Origin: Geosiphon pyriformis
Taxonomy: Eukaryota > Glomeromycota > Glomeromycetes > Archaeosporales > Geosiphonaceae
Direction: 5' to 3'
Length of the DNA: 64,000 bases
Assembly: GCA_016748015.1 (NCBI GenBank)
Contig: JAAOMT010000760.1
Location: forward strand, 696,216 to 760,215
Program-made: the position numbers and the translations under genes
The notes under the pieces: model-generated
The model's input: the letters and a program-made list of their open reading frames with translations, nothing else
Database searches by the model: none
What the model was told of the DNA's origin: nothing
Shown: positions 14,501 to 27,902 of the stretch, one piece after another
Layout: the number at the start of each line of letters is the position of its first letter
Position numbering within the stretch: position 1 is the stretch's first letter

Positions 14501-16105
14501 GTAAGTTATTTTTAGAATGAAATTTAAAATTTTATGCAATGAATTTTATGAAAGAATTTGTTAAAAGAAAAAATAGTTATCAATAAATATTAAAAAAATT
14601 AGTCTAGATTTAAAAATAATAATTAAATATTCTACTATAATTCTATAAAAATTTTATCAAAATAATTTTTTATTTTATTCCAGGATTATTTTTTTATATT
14701 TATATAATCTTATCAAATTATATATATATAAACATAGTTGCTTATACTAAACAAAAAAATTTATCGATTTTATAATATATATTAATATTGATTTTTTGTT
14801 TTAAATTATGTTAGCAAAAAGATCAGCCTAATGTAGCTTAATGTTTATTGTAGCTATTTACAGTAGGGACCAAAAGTAACACTCGATTTTTTAAATTGTT
14901 ACACAACAATAAATCGGGCTTTACTTTTGGTGCCTACTGTACATACATTTAAGCACTTAAATAAATAAATAAATAAATAAAATTATGTGTTATACTAATA
15001 AAAAGCTTTAAAAATAACAATTTGATTAGTTAATGCCATTTTTTGCTGACGAATTTCATTTTTTAGTTCTGTTTAATTTAATGAACATAAAAATAAAATT
15101 CATATTTTGAGCTTTAATAAAATATTATTTTACAAAATTGTGTTACATTTTTAATTTTGTAAATTGTTTAATTTGTAAATATGTTAAGTGATTAATATGT
15201 AAAATTATAAACATTTATTTTTTGTACATAAATATATAAGCCTTTATAATAAATCAATAAAATATTTTTATATGACATTAATTATTAAATATTTAAATTT
15301 CAGTTATATTTAAGAAAATTTTATATTTATTCTCTTCTAAGAAAATCAATTAAAATAAAATATTTTTTATTAATTTTATTACTTTAAATTTAAAACTTAA
15401 ACAGTAATATGTTAATTTTTTGTTTTAAAAATTAATTTACATAAATTTTTTAACATATTTTTTATTTTTTTTTGGAATTCGAAATTTAAATAATCTTCTA
15501 ATTGTTTAAGTAAATTAAAATTTATCCAATTGTATATATTAAAATATCAAATTAATATATAATAAAACCTTAAATTATACAAACACAATTAATTTTAACT
15601 TTATTTTTAATTAACAATTAAATTATTAACCCAACTCATTAAAAATAAATTGCAAATATGACAAATAAGTATTATATTAATTTTCTTAAATTTTTAAATT
15701 TTGTAATATTATCGAATTATTTTATTTATATTTATATAATATGTCAATTTATTATATTTTAATATCCAAATTAATAAAATTTAAACCATTTAAAGGTCTA
15801 ATTTAAATTGATTTTTTGTTATTTCAAAAAAATTTCAAAATTTAATTATTGCAAATTAAATAATAGTATTAATGCACCAAGTTTCTAAGAAATATTGACA
15901 ATCAATAAATTTTGTAAATAAAATTAATATTTTATTTTTTATTGAAATCAAAAATTTTTTTTAATTTTAATTTTTACAATATTTTAAAAAACTAAATTTT
16001 TCAAAATTGGAAGTTGCAAATTAATTTACATCTGACTACAATAATTGCAACTTTTTAATTACAATTTTTTATTAATTTTAAATATTTTGTTTGTTTTTGT
16101 TTTTA
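11565..16105. other. Intergenic AT-rich region with one MITE
   Basis: No gene is supported. The only structured item I see is the TA-flanked inverted-repeat element at 14861-14939. A short (AAAT)n run follows it near 14961. Small ORFs such as 13094-13279 have chance-like composition. Confidence 0.5.
14861..14939. mobile_element. 79-bp MITE with Tc1/mariner-like ends
   Basis: The element starts cagtagggaccaaaagtaa and ends ttacttttggtgcctactg, giving imperfect terminal inverted repeats of about 30 bases over most of its length. It is flanked on both sides by the dinucleotide TA (14859-14860 and 14940-14941), the target duplicated by Tc1/mariner transposases. There is no room for coding sequence, so it must have been moved by a transposase made elsewhere. 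It would fold into a near-complete hairpin. Confidence 0.75.
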
Positions 16106-16650
16106 TTTTTTGGAATTAAGATAATTTTGATAAACAAAATATTTGGAGAGATATAGGCTGCGTATTGCAATGAAAAAAATTTTTAATATTCGTTAAACTT
16201 TTACAGAATTACCTGTTTACTACTTGATTTTACACAAGTATAGAAACAAGAAATTAGTTCTTAGCAAATAAATATCATACTCTAAAACCTATCTTTTAAT
16301 CAAGATTTATCCGAAAAGTAGTTCGAAAATCTTTGACCAATTTAGTTAACATAATTATAATTCAGGTTTTAAATTATTATTATTTAGCAAAGACTTGTAT
16401 AAAAAGTATCAACTTTTTTCTAGGTTAATAACCAATATAAAATTTTGATTTATAATAACTATATTGTTTGGTTATATATTAAGATACTCGTGTTTTTAAG
16501 AAGCAATATTATCAAACACTGAAGAAACGGTCTCTTATTTTATTAAATAAAAATATAGCAACTATGTAAAACACGTTTGAGAAAACCTCACAAATTTTGA
16601 AGGAAATGCCATAATCAATTTTCCGCTTAATCAAGTGAAAATTTCTAAAA

Positions 16651-16674
16651 GAATATATAGACTCCTCTAAAATT
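16651..16674 (+). promoter_or_regulatory. Conserved TATA-like element of lipase copy A
   Basis: The string aatatatagactcctctaa is kept in both duplication arms (reverse complement at 39481-39503) about 290 bases before the start codons, while the surrounding bases have diverged. That makes it a candidate core promoter element rather than chance AT-rich DNA. Confidence 0.4.
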
Positions 16675-16961
16675 ATAATATTATTTTCCTGAATTAAATA
16701 CGAAAATATTCTATGGTGCTAGAAAGCAGGAAGAAACTGAATGGATGCATTTCAAGAGGTAAAGGGTCGAATACAAATTAGTTCAGTGAATTAGGGAACT
16801 TTCTTAAGTTGAAATAAGGTATATTGAATACAAATAAAAATTTTACAATTATAAATAAGTTAGAAACAAGGGATTTAGATCACAAGAGCAAATAAAACGA
16901 TAAATAAAAGATTTATTTATTTAAATAATTAGAGATGTGATTTGAAATCGTGCATTATAAG

Positions 16962-18396
16962 ATGATGAATCCTAAGAAAAAATATTTTTTCAATCAAATA
17001 CTTTTAATGTTCCTTTTATTTCTTATTTATATACTCTCTTTTTCAAAATTTACTCCATTTCCGAAGGGTAAAAAACATAAACCCCCTTCAAAATATGCCG
17101 CTCATTTATATCTTAAAAACCCAAATTCAACACTAAATTATCTTGATTTAAACAGTTGGAAAAATGGTTTGCAACAACGATCGTCTCTATCTCCACCCAA
17201 AAAACCGTTCAATCCTGACACCACTCTTAACCTCCCTGCGTTGGCTGTGGCAGCAAATCAAGCCTATTGTGGGAGAAAATGGAAGATTTTTGCAGGTTAA
17301 ATTTACGGAATATTCTTTCACAAGTTTTCACCTTTCCAAATATTTTGGTTCGTATCATTATTTACCCAAAATTTTTGGATAATTTTAGTGAATATAGTTT
17401 TAGGCGAAGAATATATTATTGCTTTTGGAGGTAGTGAACTGATGAATTCTTGGAACATTTCATTTAACATATAGCTCATATTCTTTAATATATTTATGTA
17501 GGATTTAAATGGACTAAATCTGAATGGATAGCCTGGAAACCTTTAATGACCACATTTCAAGTAAATGACCTCAAACCAGAACCAGCCATTCGAGTAGCAG
17601 AATTATGGCAAAAAGGATTTCTTATGCTAAAGGACACTATTTTTTCAACCCTTGAAGCATTTATTAAAAAAGGTTTGACTATTCCAAAAATCATCCATTT
17701 TACCGGATGGGGTACTGGTGGTGGTATGTTTTAGATCTCTTACTCTCAATAAATTATAAATTTGAAAGTTAACCACGTTTGACAAATGCTATTCTCGATT
17801 TTATTTAAAGCACTCGCAACTATCGCCGCCATTACCTGGCAACTAGAATCCTACATAAATAACAAGTTTCTCGATTTTCAAGTACGAGCTACCACATTTG
17901 GGGCTCCTCGAGTCGGAAACAAATATTTTGCTTGTCTGATTAACAAATTTCTAGATATCAGAAGAGTAACATATTTCAAAGATCATGTTCCTCACTTTCC
18001 GAAACCTAAATTAGAGAAGGAAACTATGGTACACCATGAACTTGAGATCTGGATAGTTCCCAAAAAATTGTGTGACTGTCCAACTGAGTTTAATATTTGG
18101 GAATGTCAAGGTTTTGATTATAATGGAAAGGCACCACGACAAGTTGGAGTATCCAATGAAACATTCTTTCCACACCATGGGATGACAGGAGAAAATCAGG
18201 TTTCTAAAATAAATTTGTCATTAAATTGAGAGAATAGTTTAATTGAATTTGAGTCTTAATTTTTTTTAAAATTTTCAAGGAGTGTAATGCTGGCCAATCA
18301 ATTGTACAGGTGCGAAGGAATTTTGTTCATGCCGGGCCATATTTTGGTGTAACAATGGGAGATTGTTCGTCGCTTCCTCTCATCAAACTTTATTGA
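16962..18396 (+). CDS. Class 3 lipase-like protein, copy A; catalytic serine missing
   Basis: Exons 16962-17295, 17404-17430, 17502-17723, 17811-18199, 18280-18396; 362 residues, all introns GT-AG. It starts MMNPKKK and continues with one hydrophobic segment of about 20 residues (signal anchor or signal peptide), so the product should be membrane-anchored or secreted. Fold landmarks of fungal lipase_3 are present: FGAPRVGNKYFA, DHVPHFP (Asp252 in the acid position), ECNAGQSI, and HAGPYFGVTMGDC near the end (His341 in the histidine position). The nucleophile elbow, normally GHSLG, reads GWGTG at 189-193, with Gly191 in place of Ser. Hydrolase activity is therefore doubtful; a binding or pseudoenzyme role is inferred. 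The frame is open at GTG 16950, but ATG 16962 is the first proper start. It is the partner of the copy at 37769-39211. Confidence 0.85.
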
Positions 18397-19530
18397 AAGA
18401 AAAATATCATTTTTTCTCCAATATTACTATTTCAGAGGTAACATGAGGATTATCTTTGTTTATGAATTGATTGAACCTTATTACCTATATCAATGCAATT
18501 GCTATTTTGGTAGATATTTCACTTATTGGATTTGCCTATTTTAATTCTTAAATCCAGAGATTTAATTCAAAATCACTATTTCAAAATGTAATAAGAACTG
18601 AATTGCCTATTTAAAAATATAAAGGGTTGAATCTTATTTAGCAAAAAAATCTGAGTAGTGGTAAAGTACAATTAATTTTGATTACCCATATTTTTCAATT
18701 AGCATTTGGTGCTTCTAATGCTAGTTTTTATGTAATATTTCAGCTAATTGTCACATAAAACATATAAAGTTTATTTTCAAATATGAATGTTTTTTTTTTT
18801 GAGAAAAATAGTTTTCCTGCAACCTGAAAAGTTTCCTGAATAAATAAAGCATAAATTTTAAGCTTTTATTTTACATTAAATTAAATGCTTAGTATTTTGC
18901 AAAAGAATAATGGCTCAAGATTTATTGGCTAATAACCCAAAAAAAATGAAATATCTTGGTTATTTCCAAATTATAATTAGCTAAAAATATTCTAATTAGA
19001 ATATTTGCAAATAATATGGACTTTTCTATTTTTTACAATTTTTATTCACGGGTCCTCTTTTTTGGGCATGTGTAATTTGATTCAATATCATAGAATTCAT
19101 CTAACAATAATACATGTTGCTTGATTGTTAAAAAAAGCAGGACTTAACTTTTTAAGCTATTAATAACAGCTCCACAAGGAATTGACATGGGCAAATCAGA
19201 TTAAATTCCATAGTATTTTTCGATGAATTTAAATTTTTTGAACGAATATAAGTGAAAGGACCAAGATTTCACAATAGTAAGAATTCTATTAATAAGAAAT
19301 TCTCATATTTAATACTGTAAAAAGTGGTTAATGGAATTCCGGGTAATTTATAAACAAGGATTTCTTTGTTTATTATGGGATTGAAGTAATTAAAATCTTG
19401 AAATTTCCCAATAAATTTCTTTTTTAAATAGAATTAAAGCACAATCATTCCAAAATTGTATTGCAACTTGTAATAATGGGAAAATTTTATTGCTTAACCA
19501 ATTTCGCAACCAATTAAGGAACTTTTTCAG
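18397..19530. other. 3' flank of lipase A and spacer
   Basis: The first about 670 bases belong to the duplicated arm and have a recognisable counterpart beside copy B. The rest holds no supported gene, although it could contain the missing upstream exons of the fragment at 19531. Confidence 0.4.
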
Positions 19531-19815
19531 AGAAGTGGATCTTCAGCTCCGTATTTCGTATTAAAGAAATCGTCAAATTATTTTAAAAATGGTTATACTC
19601 GAGATGAAAATGATATCGAAAATAAATGTTATTTTACTCAAATACTTATAGGAGATTGGTTTCAAGGATATCCTAGGTTAGCTCTTTAAACAATTGAGAT
19701 GAAATTTGGATTCGAATTTCCGTAAATCTTTTTCTTTTTTAGAATTGTAATTTGTAAAAAGTGTGATATTTCAAACTCGAAAATAAATTGGTTTCTTTTG
19801 CATCTTGCCTATTAA
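19531..19815 (+). pseudogene. Terminal exons of a PARP-like ADP-ribosyltransferase (fragment)
   Basis: After a good acceptor (actttttcag) an open exon 19531-19676 reads SSAPYFVLKKSSNYFKNGY, then a stretch with KCYFTQILIGDWFQGYP. This resembles the second half of a PARP catalytic domain, where a YF...GY...MFLARVLVGDYTxG pattern is usual. A GT donor at 19677 and an acceptor ending at 19742 lead in phase to a short exon with RIVICKKCD and a stop at 19813-19815. No upstream exon carrying the HG..GIYFA half could be found, so this is probably a remnant or the 3' end of an undetected gene. Family assignment rests on motif resemblance only. Confidence 0.4.
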
Positions 19816-19918
19816 AATTTTTTAATATGAGTATTAAAAAATGCATTTATCATAAATTGCTGAGAGAATAACGTTTAATTCAAAAATTTTATTTTTATCA
19901 AAAATTCTATTCGATTTT

Positions 19919-20919
19919 TTAACTGAATTTTTGATTAATAGAGTAATCATTTAATTTTGGATCAAACCGAGAATTTGGAATACGGAAAAAAGTTTCAATT
20001 GGTGAAATACCGAAAAATCTTGTTTCCACCTCTCCATTGATAAAATGAGGGACAAAAAATATAATTTCAAGTTTCTTGATGTCGATATCAAGAGCATCTT
20101 TATTTACAGTGTCGTGGTTTGGCCATACCAAATGTTTTTCTAATGACCTATTTACAAAGAGATCAAAACGGCTTATAAATTAAAAGTTCAAACTCTGTAA
20201 GTAAAATATAATGTGGCTCACCACTTATGGACCTTTTCTAAGTATTGTTTCCTATTTTAAATTTTTTTGACAGATATTTATCTACTCAAAATACAAAGTA
20301 GTTGGTTCGAGTAAGCAGAAAAAAATATGATAATCTTCAAGGATAAAAAATTGAAATTACTAACTTGATTGAATTGATTCGTAGCAATGTAAACGCCACA
20401 TACATAATACAACCAGTCAGAATTACATGTACAATCATATTTAGGACTCCTAAAATTTTATCTGAAGTATTTTCATGATTTAATGAAAAAAAATTTGAAT
20501 AGGGATGATTATTCGTGTTTCGCATGAAATTTATAAGTTATGATTAAGGCTTACCTAATATCGTCTCGTCTCGTCCAAAGAAAGATGAGGAAGCCAGTGA
20601 TGACGGTGTTGTGACAAATGGATATGACTCGGCCAAAATGTTTAAAGAATCGTCATCATCTGCTTCCCAGACATGCACAATAATCGATAAAGGTTTTCGG
20701 GGTGTTGTTTCAAATGTTGAGTAGCTCATTTTTTGGTTGAGATTGCGGTCAAAAATATGAGTTTCGAGTAAACGAATGATATTTTCGACCTGGTGATTTT
20801 TTTTGAAAACGCCAAATCGACATATAATGAAATAACCCCCTATGCCATAAAAAAGCCACAAATAAGGGGGAACTCGGAGTAGATCTATTTTGAACCTCCT
20901 GACCAATGATACTGGCCAT
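19919..20919 (-). CDS. Unrecognised single-pass membrane protein, possible frameshift in exon 1
   Basis: Three exons on the minus strand: 20919-20555, 20449-20365, 20147-19919, joined by GT-AG introns whose phases agree (TTA G|GA and AA|G). The predicted product is about 225 residues: a polar N-terminal half with an acidic run (WEADDDD), one strong transmembrane helix (MIVHVILTGCIMYVAFTLL), and a C-terminal soluble part of about 75 residues. The frame from ATG 20919 meets a stop unless one base is removed from the 8-A run around 20807-20814. With 7 A's the whole exon is open. Either the run is a sequence error, or the gene is broken, or translation starts at the later in-frame Met (MSYSTF). 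No family was recognised. Confidence 0.5.
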
Positions 20920-23900
20920 TAAAGGTGATCACACTTTTTTGAACTTGAATAAGTCATCCAGTAAAAATTCCGAGAATTTTTTTAAATATAAATTTAAAAG
21001 TTTAAGATTTCTTTGAAATTCGTTAAATCGAAAAGACATCTTTCCCATCAATATTGATATTCAGAAAACTCCTAATTTAAATCTCTTGAAATCATCAATT
21101 GAATAAGTTTGGGCTGAAAGATATTTCGTAAAGTGATTGGTATTCCTGCTCTTTCTATTCAACAAGCTCAAGCTGTATAATCAAGGGAAATAAAGTTCCG
21201 CCATTGTACTATCCACATTTTGATAATTTTAATTTGGGACGGTCAATTTAATCTGGTGGCTTGAATTTATTCTTGTTTCCAAATATCATTTGACTTAATA
21301 TAACAAAATTCCAAATTGACCAAAGAAATTATTACTTATTTAACTTTGACTTAAATGCATAATGGCCAATGAGAACCTGCAATTACAAAAAAATTTATTT
21401 AAAGGATGACATTTAATATTCTTAAAATTTTTAAAAAATTTTATTCATTCCCTTTTAAGAAGGTGAGCCCTGGTGTAATTTTTTCAAACACATTGAGTCT
21501 GAATCAAAATTTTTTTCTGGATAAATCAAGCATATAAAGCTCTATTCATATTTCTAAATGTATTACATATAATTTTGTTTCAAATCTCCTAGTTACAAGA
21601 TTTTGTCTCAATTAAAAAAAAAGATTAATAATTAATTTTTTTGTGAACAATTGTAAGTCATCATTATTTAAATAGATTGTAACCAAAAATATTATGCAAT
21701 TAGTTATAACTGAAAACATTCAAGAAAATTAATAAATTTGAATAATCAATGATAATTGATTATTGAAAACAAAAAAGAATTATTCAAAGTTAAATTAGCT
21801 CTTTATTTTCTTAACAATTTTTTTCCCATATTTGAAAAAAAATTCACGAATTCTAAAATTGACCGATAAATGGCAAGTTTACAAAAAAAACTTGAATGTA
21901 TAACTTTTTATTTTAGCATCTATTAATTTATTAACATATTTTGAAAATCTTAAATAACAATCAAATTCAATAAAGAGCCTAAAACACCTCCAATATAAAC
22001 ATAAATATTTCTCAAAATAATAAAAATTTTACAGAGTTGTTATAAATAGTTTTTTTTATATTATAAAAAATGCAAGTTTTAAATAAAAGTATGGATTTGA
22101 ATTTAGAACTTTATTGCCCAGGAAATTAACAAAATTTTATCGAAGAATATGAGACACACATTAATCATTCATCCTTAGTTTTTCTGAATAATTTCCCAAA
22201 AATTTTAGAATTATGCAACATATTAAAATTTAGATACCTTCAGAATTTTTAAGATCTGAAATATTTTAAATTAAATTTCTGATGTATGTTTCCCAAATTT
22301 TTTGTCAGTTAATACATAAACGGCTTCTTTACATTATAACATTGTGGTTTATTTAAAAAAATTTATTAAAAAGCTGAACAAAGGACATTTTCTTAAATTA
22401 TTCAAGATCGTACAATGTTTGTTTATTTTCAAATTACCTTGGTATTATTAAACAATGTTAATAAGTTGGTGAGTTTTACATATAACTTGATGAGCACTAA
22501 TAGTTGAAAGAAATCAGTTTTATTTTATCTTTTGAAAATTAAAAATAAATTATTTAAATAAAAATCAAGAATAAAATTGTCATTTAAAAACATTATTCAA
22601 AAATCAAAAAAGTTATTATCCGTTTAAAATTACTTGATTTTTATGATTAATCCGTTCAAAATAATTCATATCGGAATTATTAAAAAAAATTAGTTACAAA
22701 AAAGAGAATCAACTAGTTTTCTCTTAATTTGGTCATAATCGATCAACTTTTTGAAGCAATATATTATCATATTATTTTTGAATTTAAAAAACAAAGATTT
22801 TAATATTTCTATTTTTGATCAGGAGTCTAATTAATGTTTCTTAAAATATCAAATGAGGTTTAGTGAATGATGAAAATTTGCATAGAATACTTTTTGTAAA
22901 ATCCTTTTTAGGAATTCATCTTTTCTAAATAGAAAAATCAAACCAGATGGTCCAGCATAAAATTTATAAAAGGATATATTCAGCATTATTTAATTTTTGT
23001 ACATTAACTTGTTTTTAACTAAATGAAAATAAATCAATCCTGGTATTAAATTGTTAATGTAAAAAAATTTGAAATATTTTTTAAACCTTCGTATGGTTCG
23101 AGATTCTAAAATAATTCCTATTAGATTGAATTAAAAATTTTGAATCACAATATTTTAAAATTCTAACAAAACATATTATTATTATAGGAATCAATTATTA
23201 TGAGGATACAAAAGAATTTTACTAATATTATTTAGCACTTTTTATTGACAAAATCTATTAAACTATAAAATACGACAGAAAATAAAATAATGTATTTTAC
23301 AAAATTAATTAAAGTGGAGCACAACATAAAAATGGAACATGGAAAATTTCTTTTTATCTATTAATTTTCATTGTTCAGAACTATACAATAATCATCAAAA
23401 AAGGTGAAGATTTAAAAAGAGGTGAGATTATGCATGTATTTAGATTGGACACAAGAAGATTGGATTTTTATGAAATAAAAAAATGTCGGTATCTGTTAAT
23501 TTTACGAATTTAATATGTAAGTTGGATAATTAAAGAATAATTTTTTTTCGTCTCTTAAAATTTGATCCAAAAAACTCTGCGCCCAACAAACCTTAATGAT
23601 AAAAGGTCTTACAAGGAATATATATATGCCAAAAATTATGGGTGAACCTTTTTAAGAAATTCCCGTCTTTTTAAGGCTGATCATGCATACCTATCCATTT
23701 ATAAATGACATTAGCCGAAAACCGTTATTGTAATTGTAAGTGTCATGCTTGGATACTGGTCACGATCGCATATGTCAATTAAAAATAAACAAACAAACCA
23801 TCTACCAAAAAATAAATTCAATTCTTTTGCCTCGGAGATATGCACTTCGGTTTCGAGTTTTTTGGCCAACTTGGATCAAAACCTTTTAAAGTGACTGATA

Positions 23901-26900
23901 ATTTTATATATGATATATATATACTATATATTTGGTTAAGATTATTAGAAGATAAAATATTCTTCAAATGGGGATGATTTAAATTTTTACACATTATAAC
24001 TCCATAAAATATTTTTTGTGATTCTTGCATGGCTTTCTTATTTGATGTGATTGAGGCTGAGCTCTTAAGTTTTTATATTTTATTAAAAAAAATTTATTGA
24101 AAAAAAAAGTTTTAGATAATTTATGAAAAGAATAAAATTCGTTCATATGATCTCATGTGGTGTGTCAGGGGACAAATGCAGGGTCCCAAACAACCTTGCC
24201 ATTGTTGAAAGGAGAAAAAGAAATCTGTGGTATTTTCATTAAGAAATTTTATAAAACCGTGATCTTTACCATATATAACCTTGTAATTTGTAAAAAGCCA
24301 AAACCTTAATCGTTTTAGTTCCCATTGAAAATGTAGTAGTGGTGACTACATGAATTAATGTCAGCCAAAAAAAGCCAAAAAATTTTGGGCACCAATTCGG
24401 GACGGGCAAACAGCTAAACTCTATTAAATTGTATTTATCATTTGTAAATTTTAAAAGGGATTTAGAATAATGCAAATATGTAATTTCGGAGGAATCTGAG
24501 GAGTCATGTAATTTTTGTTGGTTAATGTTAGGGAGGTAGCAAGATATTAGTGAATTTGCACTTTAGGGATTTGATCTTTTGCTTAGCAACATGGTTTCTT
24601 GATACTTGATTATGCAATATTCACGCCGACCCTCCCCTAGTCACCCTAGTCTAGTTGAAATTTTATGCACTCAACTAATAGAAAGAGATATGAATTGGAA
24701 AAGTCTTTCTGTTATTATACTTCCTATATAAAAATTACCTATAAAATAAGAACAATTAATTAATTAATTAATCGAATCTGTAAATAATTTCCGAACATAG
24801 AAATTTGCTCTCTGTGCAGGTAACTTTTGGGACTTTTATGCTCTTTAAAATTTCTATTTTTTACCAGAATATGTAAAAAAAATTTTTTTTTTATAAGAGC
24901 GATCAGGGATATGTTAAAGGCAGACCTACTAAAAATAGAAAAAGAATGATTGTTTTTCTTTAAAATACCTTGAAAAATATGCATGCAAAATATTTGTACA
25001 TAAAAGACAAAAGCCCACGCTTTTAAGTTTACATATTATTCAAAATAATATGCAATTTAAGAAATTAACCATGAGTATGCATCAACAGCCGTCAATGAAG
25101 CATGAATCGCATGGCAGGAACTTTAAATATTTAATAATGAAGTCAAAAAAAAGATCAAGGATAAATTTATGGTAGTCTTCTTTAAGATAAATAAATATAT
25201 GTTTGAAAAATAGCCTATTATAAATACTAGCAAAAATATTTGCAAAAATAATTTTTTCAGTTTTTTCATGATCAATTTCTAGGAAAATTAAATTTTCTGA
25301 TACTATCTCATTGGCATATTGGGAATTTAAAAATTATCAAATTAAAATTTTAAAGTTTTTGGCTTATAAACTCAATTAACAGGAAAAGTTATATGAAATA
25401 CCAGATTTTTCATTTCAAAAAAAAAAAATAGTGATTTGATCATATTCCCAATATCATTCCCAATAAAAAGGTATTTTTTATTTCAACAATGCATTATCTA
25501 ACATCTTTAAGAGTACAAATGCAGGGACAAAACATGGATACATTAAACTAATCATTTTTTTTAAAACTCAAGATAAATAATAAAGCCACATTAAAAAAAT
25601 TTATTTCTTCAAAAATTTTGGCGTTATGTAAGATGTGCAAAGTATTGTAAATTGAAATTTACAAATTCGGTAAAAAATTTTTTAATTCAAATCCTTTTTA
25701 TTTTTAAAATTCGAACAACCGATTTTTCTTGGTTACTAGCTGAAAAACTCCAATATTCGTTTTGCATTTTAGAGTAAAAACTGTTGGCATTTGGTTTTTA
25801 TTTTAAATTATCATTAATTCCAAACATCTCGATCAAAATAGCTCTATTTGTATCTGTTGAAATAACATCACAAATTAAATATATTCCCAAACCACATTGT
25901 ATTTCCGATTACAATCGGCATTCTCAATAAATTAATTCAAAGTTTTATATTAAATAATTACAACTTTTGAAGCCGTTTCTCTTAATAAAACCCCTTTTCT
26001 ATTATTATTTTAATCTATTTAACACATTTTTTAGATTTTGAATCACATTCTTTGTCAAACTCAAATTCAATAAAAATTATGGTTTTCTTTCTGTTTGTTT
26101 TTTCTTCCGGAAATTTCTCTTTCAGTCATACCGACTAGTAGACCAACCTGACGCTCACAAGGAGACATTGCAACAAATTTCGTGTAAATTACGTCAAGTC
26201 ATTTTTTTTTTACTTTCAAGCAGTATTAGCTTCGTTGCATGGTGTCTGCGCATAGATGATCATGAACAACCTTTTTTCGCCAGTGAACCGCCCATTCTAG
26301 AAATTAAAATTGCCCTGGTTAAAGATCGAATATACAAATGATCTCGAGAAAATTTTCTAAAAGTTCAATTATTATTATTATTATTATTATTATCCTGATA
26401 AAATGTAAACTGTTATTCAATAAAATCGATGTAATCAAAAACATGAACCTCTCCGTCCCCAAAAAAATTCATGACACAAGCAAAATTTGATAATCTCGAT
26501 TCAAGATATTTCTCAAGATTTGAGTATCAACAAACAATTGATCATTGACTCTTGAATGATGTCAAAATTAGAAGTTTCCTAATAATAGGAAACGAACGAA
26601 AAGAAAATTGTCTTGTTGTATTTGTAAAAAATTTTGTTTCATTAATTCTTTTTTGATAATTCATAGAGGAGTTTAAAATGGGAAAGTTAATTTGATACGA
26701 CATCTGGTTACTTTTGTTAATTGATAGCAATATTTCCAGCAGTTTAAAAAGGCAATTAATCGAAGACATCATAATATGTTCACATTTGTAAAAAGATCAA
26801 GATTTTTATAGATGTAGACATGTAAACACATATTTGTTTTTTATTGCTTTAACGTGTGGAAAAAATTTTTCTCTCGGGAAATAAAGTAGGTGTTATTAAT

Positions 26901-27902
26901 GAAAATGATGGAATTAATTGAAAAAATATTATAGAAAGAATGACTGTGTGCATGATGTAACCAAAGATTTACGTTTAAAGGAAAAACCCCCCCAAAAAAA
27001 ACAAATATCCCGAATATAATTACGCTTTGTTGTGTATAATAAAGAGTAATATGGTGTATGGATGAAAAACCATAGATTGCATAGATTTAAATGGAAATGG
27101 AGGAAAAAAAGCATATGAAAAGTTGGTATTTGTTTAAAGAAATGATTAAAAACAAAATATAAAGGTTATCAAAAGAAAATTAATGAATGTAAGATGTTTG
27201 CGAGCTGGGACTCAAAGAGGTCATGAAAAGTAAAAATTTGCTATCGCTCTTGTATCTTTTCAATGAAAAATTGATATGGAGAAAAGCTGACGAGAAATTT
27301 TTTTTCGATTGAAATGTTCAATTTTGGGGCTATCATCGATGACTGGCAAGAAAAAGGGTTTTGTGAAATTATTCTTTGTCAAAGAAGGCAAATCCTTTTT
27401 TCTAAACAAGAAAAATGTAATAATTCAAAGAGTTTTTGGTAAAAAAAATTTGATGTAGAAGCAAACTGATCAAGCAAGGGAAAAAGAGATATTTATAAAG
27501 ATTTAAAGGTAAATAAGGGGTAAAAATACAATAAATTTTGTCTATAAAAGTCTAATTTTTTAACATAAATTACAAATACAAGTGAGTAAACGATAGAGGG
27601 TAAGATAAATCCACCACCTCCAGAATTATATGAAAAGGGTTCTAAGTAAAATATTTTCTATACAAAAATGGCAAACTAGCAAAAAATCCTCTAAAACCAA
27701 GCTTATAATACAAAAAGAAGTAAAAAAAAACAATCAATGGTTGAAACAAAAAAAACTTTTTTAGAAAGAAAAAATAAAATGCTCCAATATTACAAACAGC
27801 TAAAAGCGATTGGGATGTGAGTAGACAAGTTGGAAAATGTTTGTTGAGCAGCTAATGATATTTAAAATCGGTTGAATGAATGAGTCAAATTATTCCGTCA
27901 CT
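20920..27902. other. Intergenic, no convincing gene
   Basis: About 7 kb of AT-rich DNA with only short chance ORFs. Minor items are an (ATT)n run at about 26368-26393 and a short minus-strand frame near 26175-26090 (MSPCERQVGLLVGMTEREIS), which faintly recalls a transposase helix-turn-helix but is too short to call. Confidence 0.4.

Larger units (their letters stand above)
16106..19070. repeat. Inverted segmental duplication, arm A
   Basis: This segment matches the reverse complement of 37083-39750. Similarity begins around gataaacaaaatatttgg (16128 region) and continues through the promoter, all five lipase exons and the 3' flank, to the shared block containing tttattcacg near 19040. Exons align nearly without gaps, while introns and flanks carry many small insertions and deletions. 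The arms lie about 18 kb apart and point toward each other. Confidence 0.85.

Noticed and set aside
26090-26175. Transposase helix-turn-helix (minus strand, MSPCERQVGLLVGMTEREIS)
   Set aside because: Only about 33 codons, with no downstream catalytic domain or terminal repeats found.
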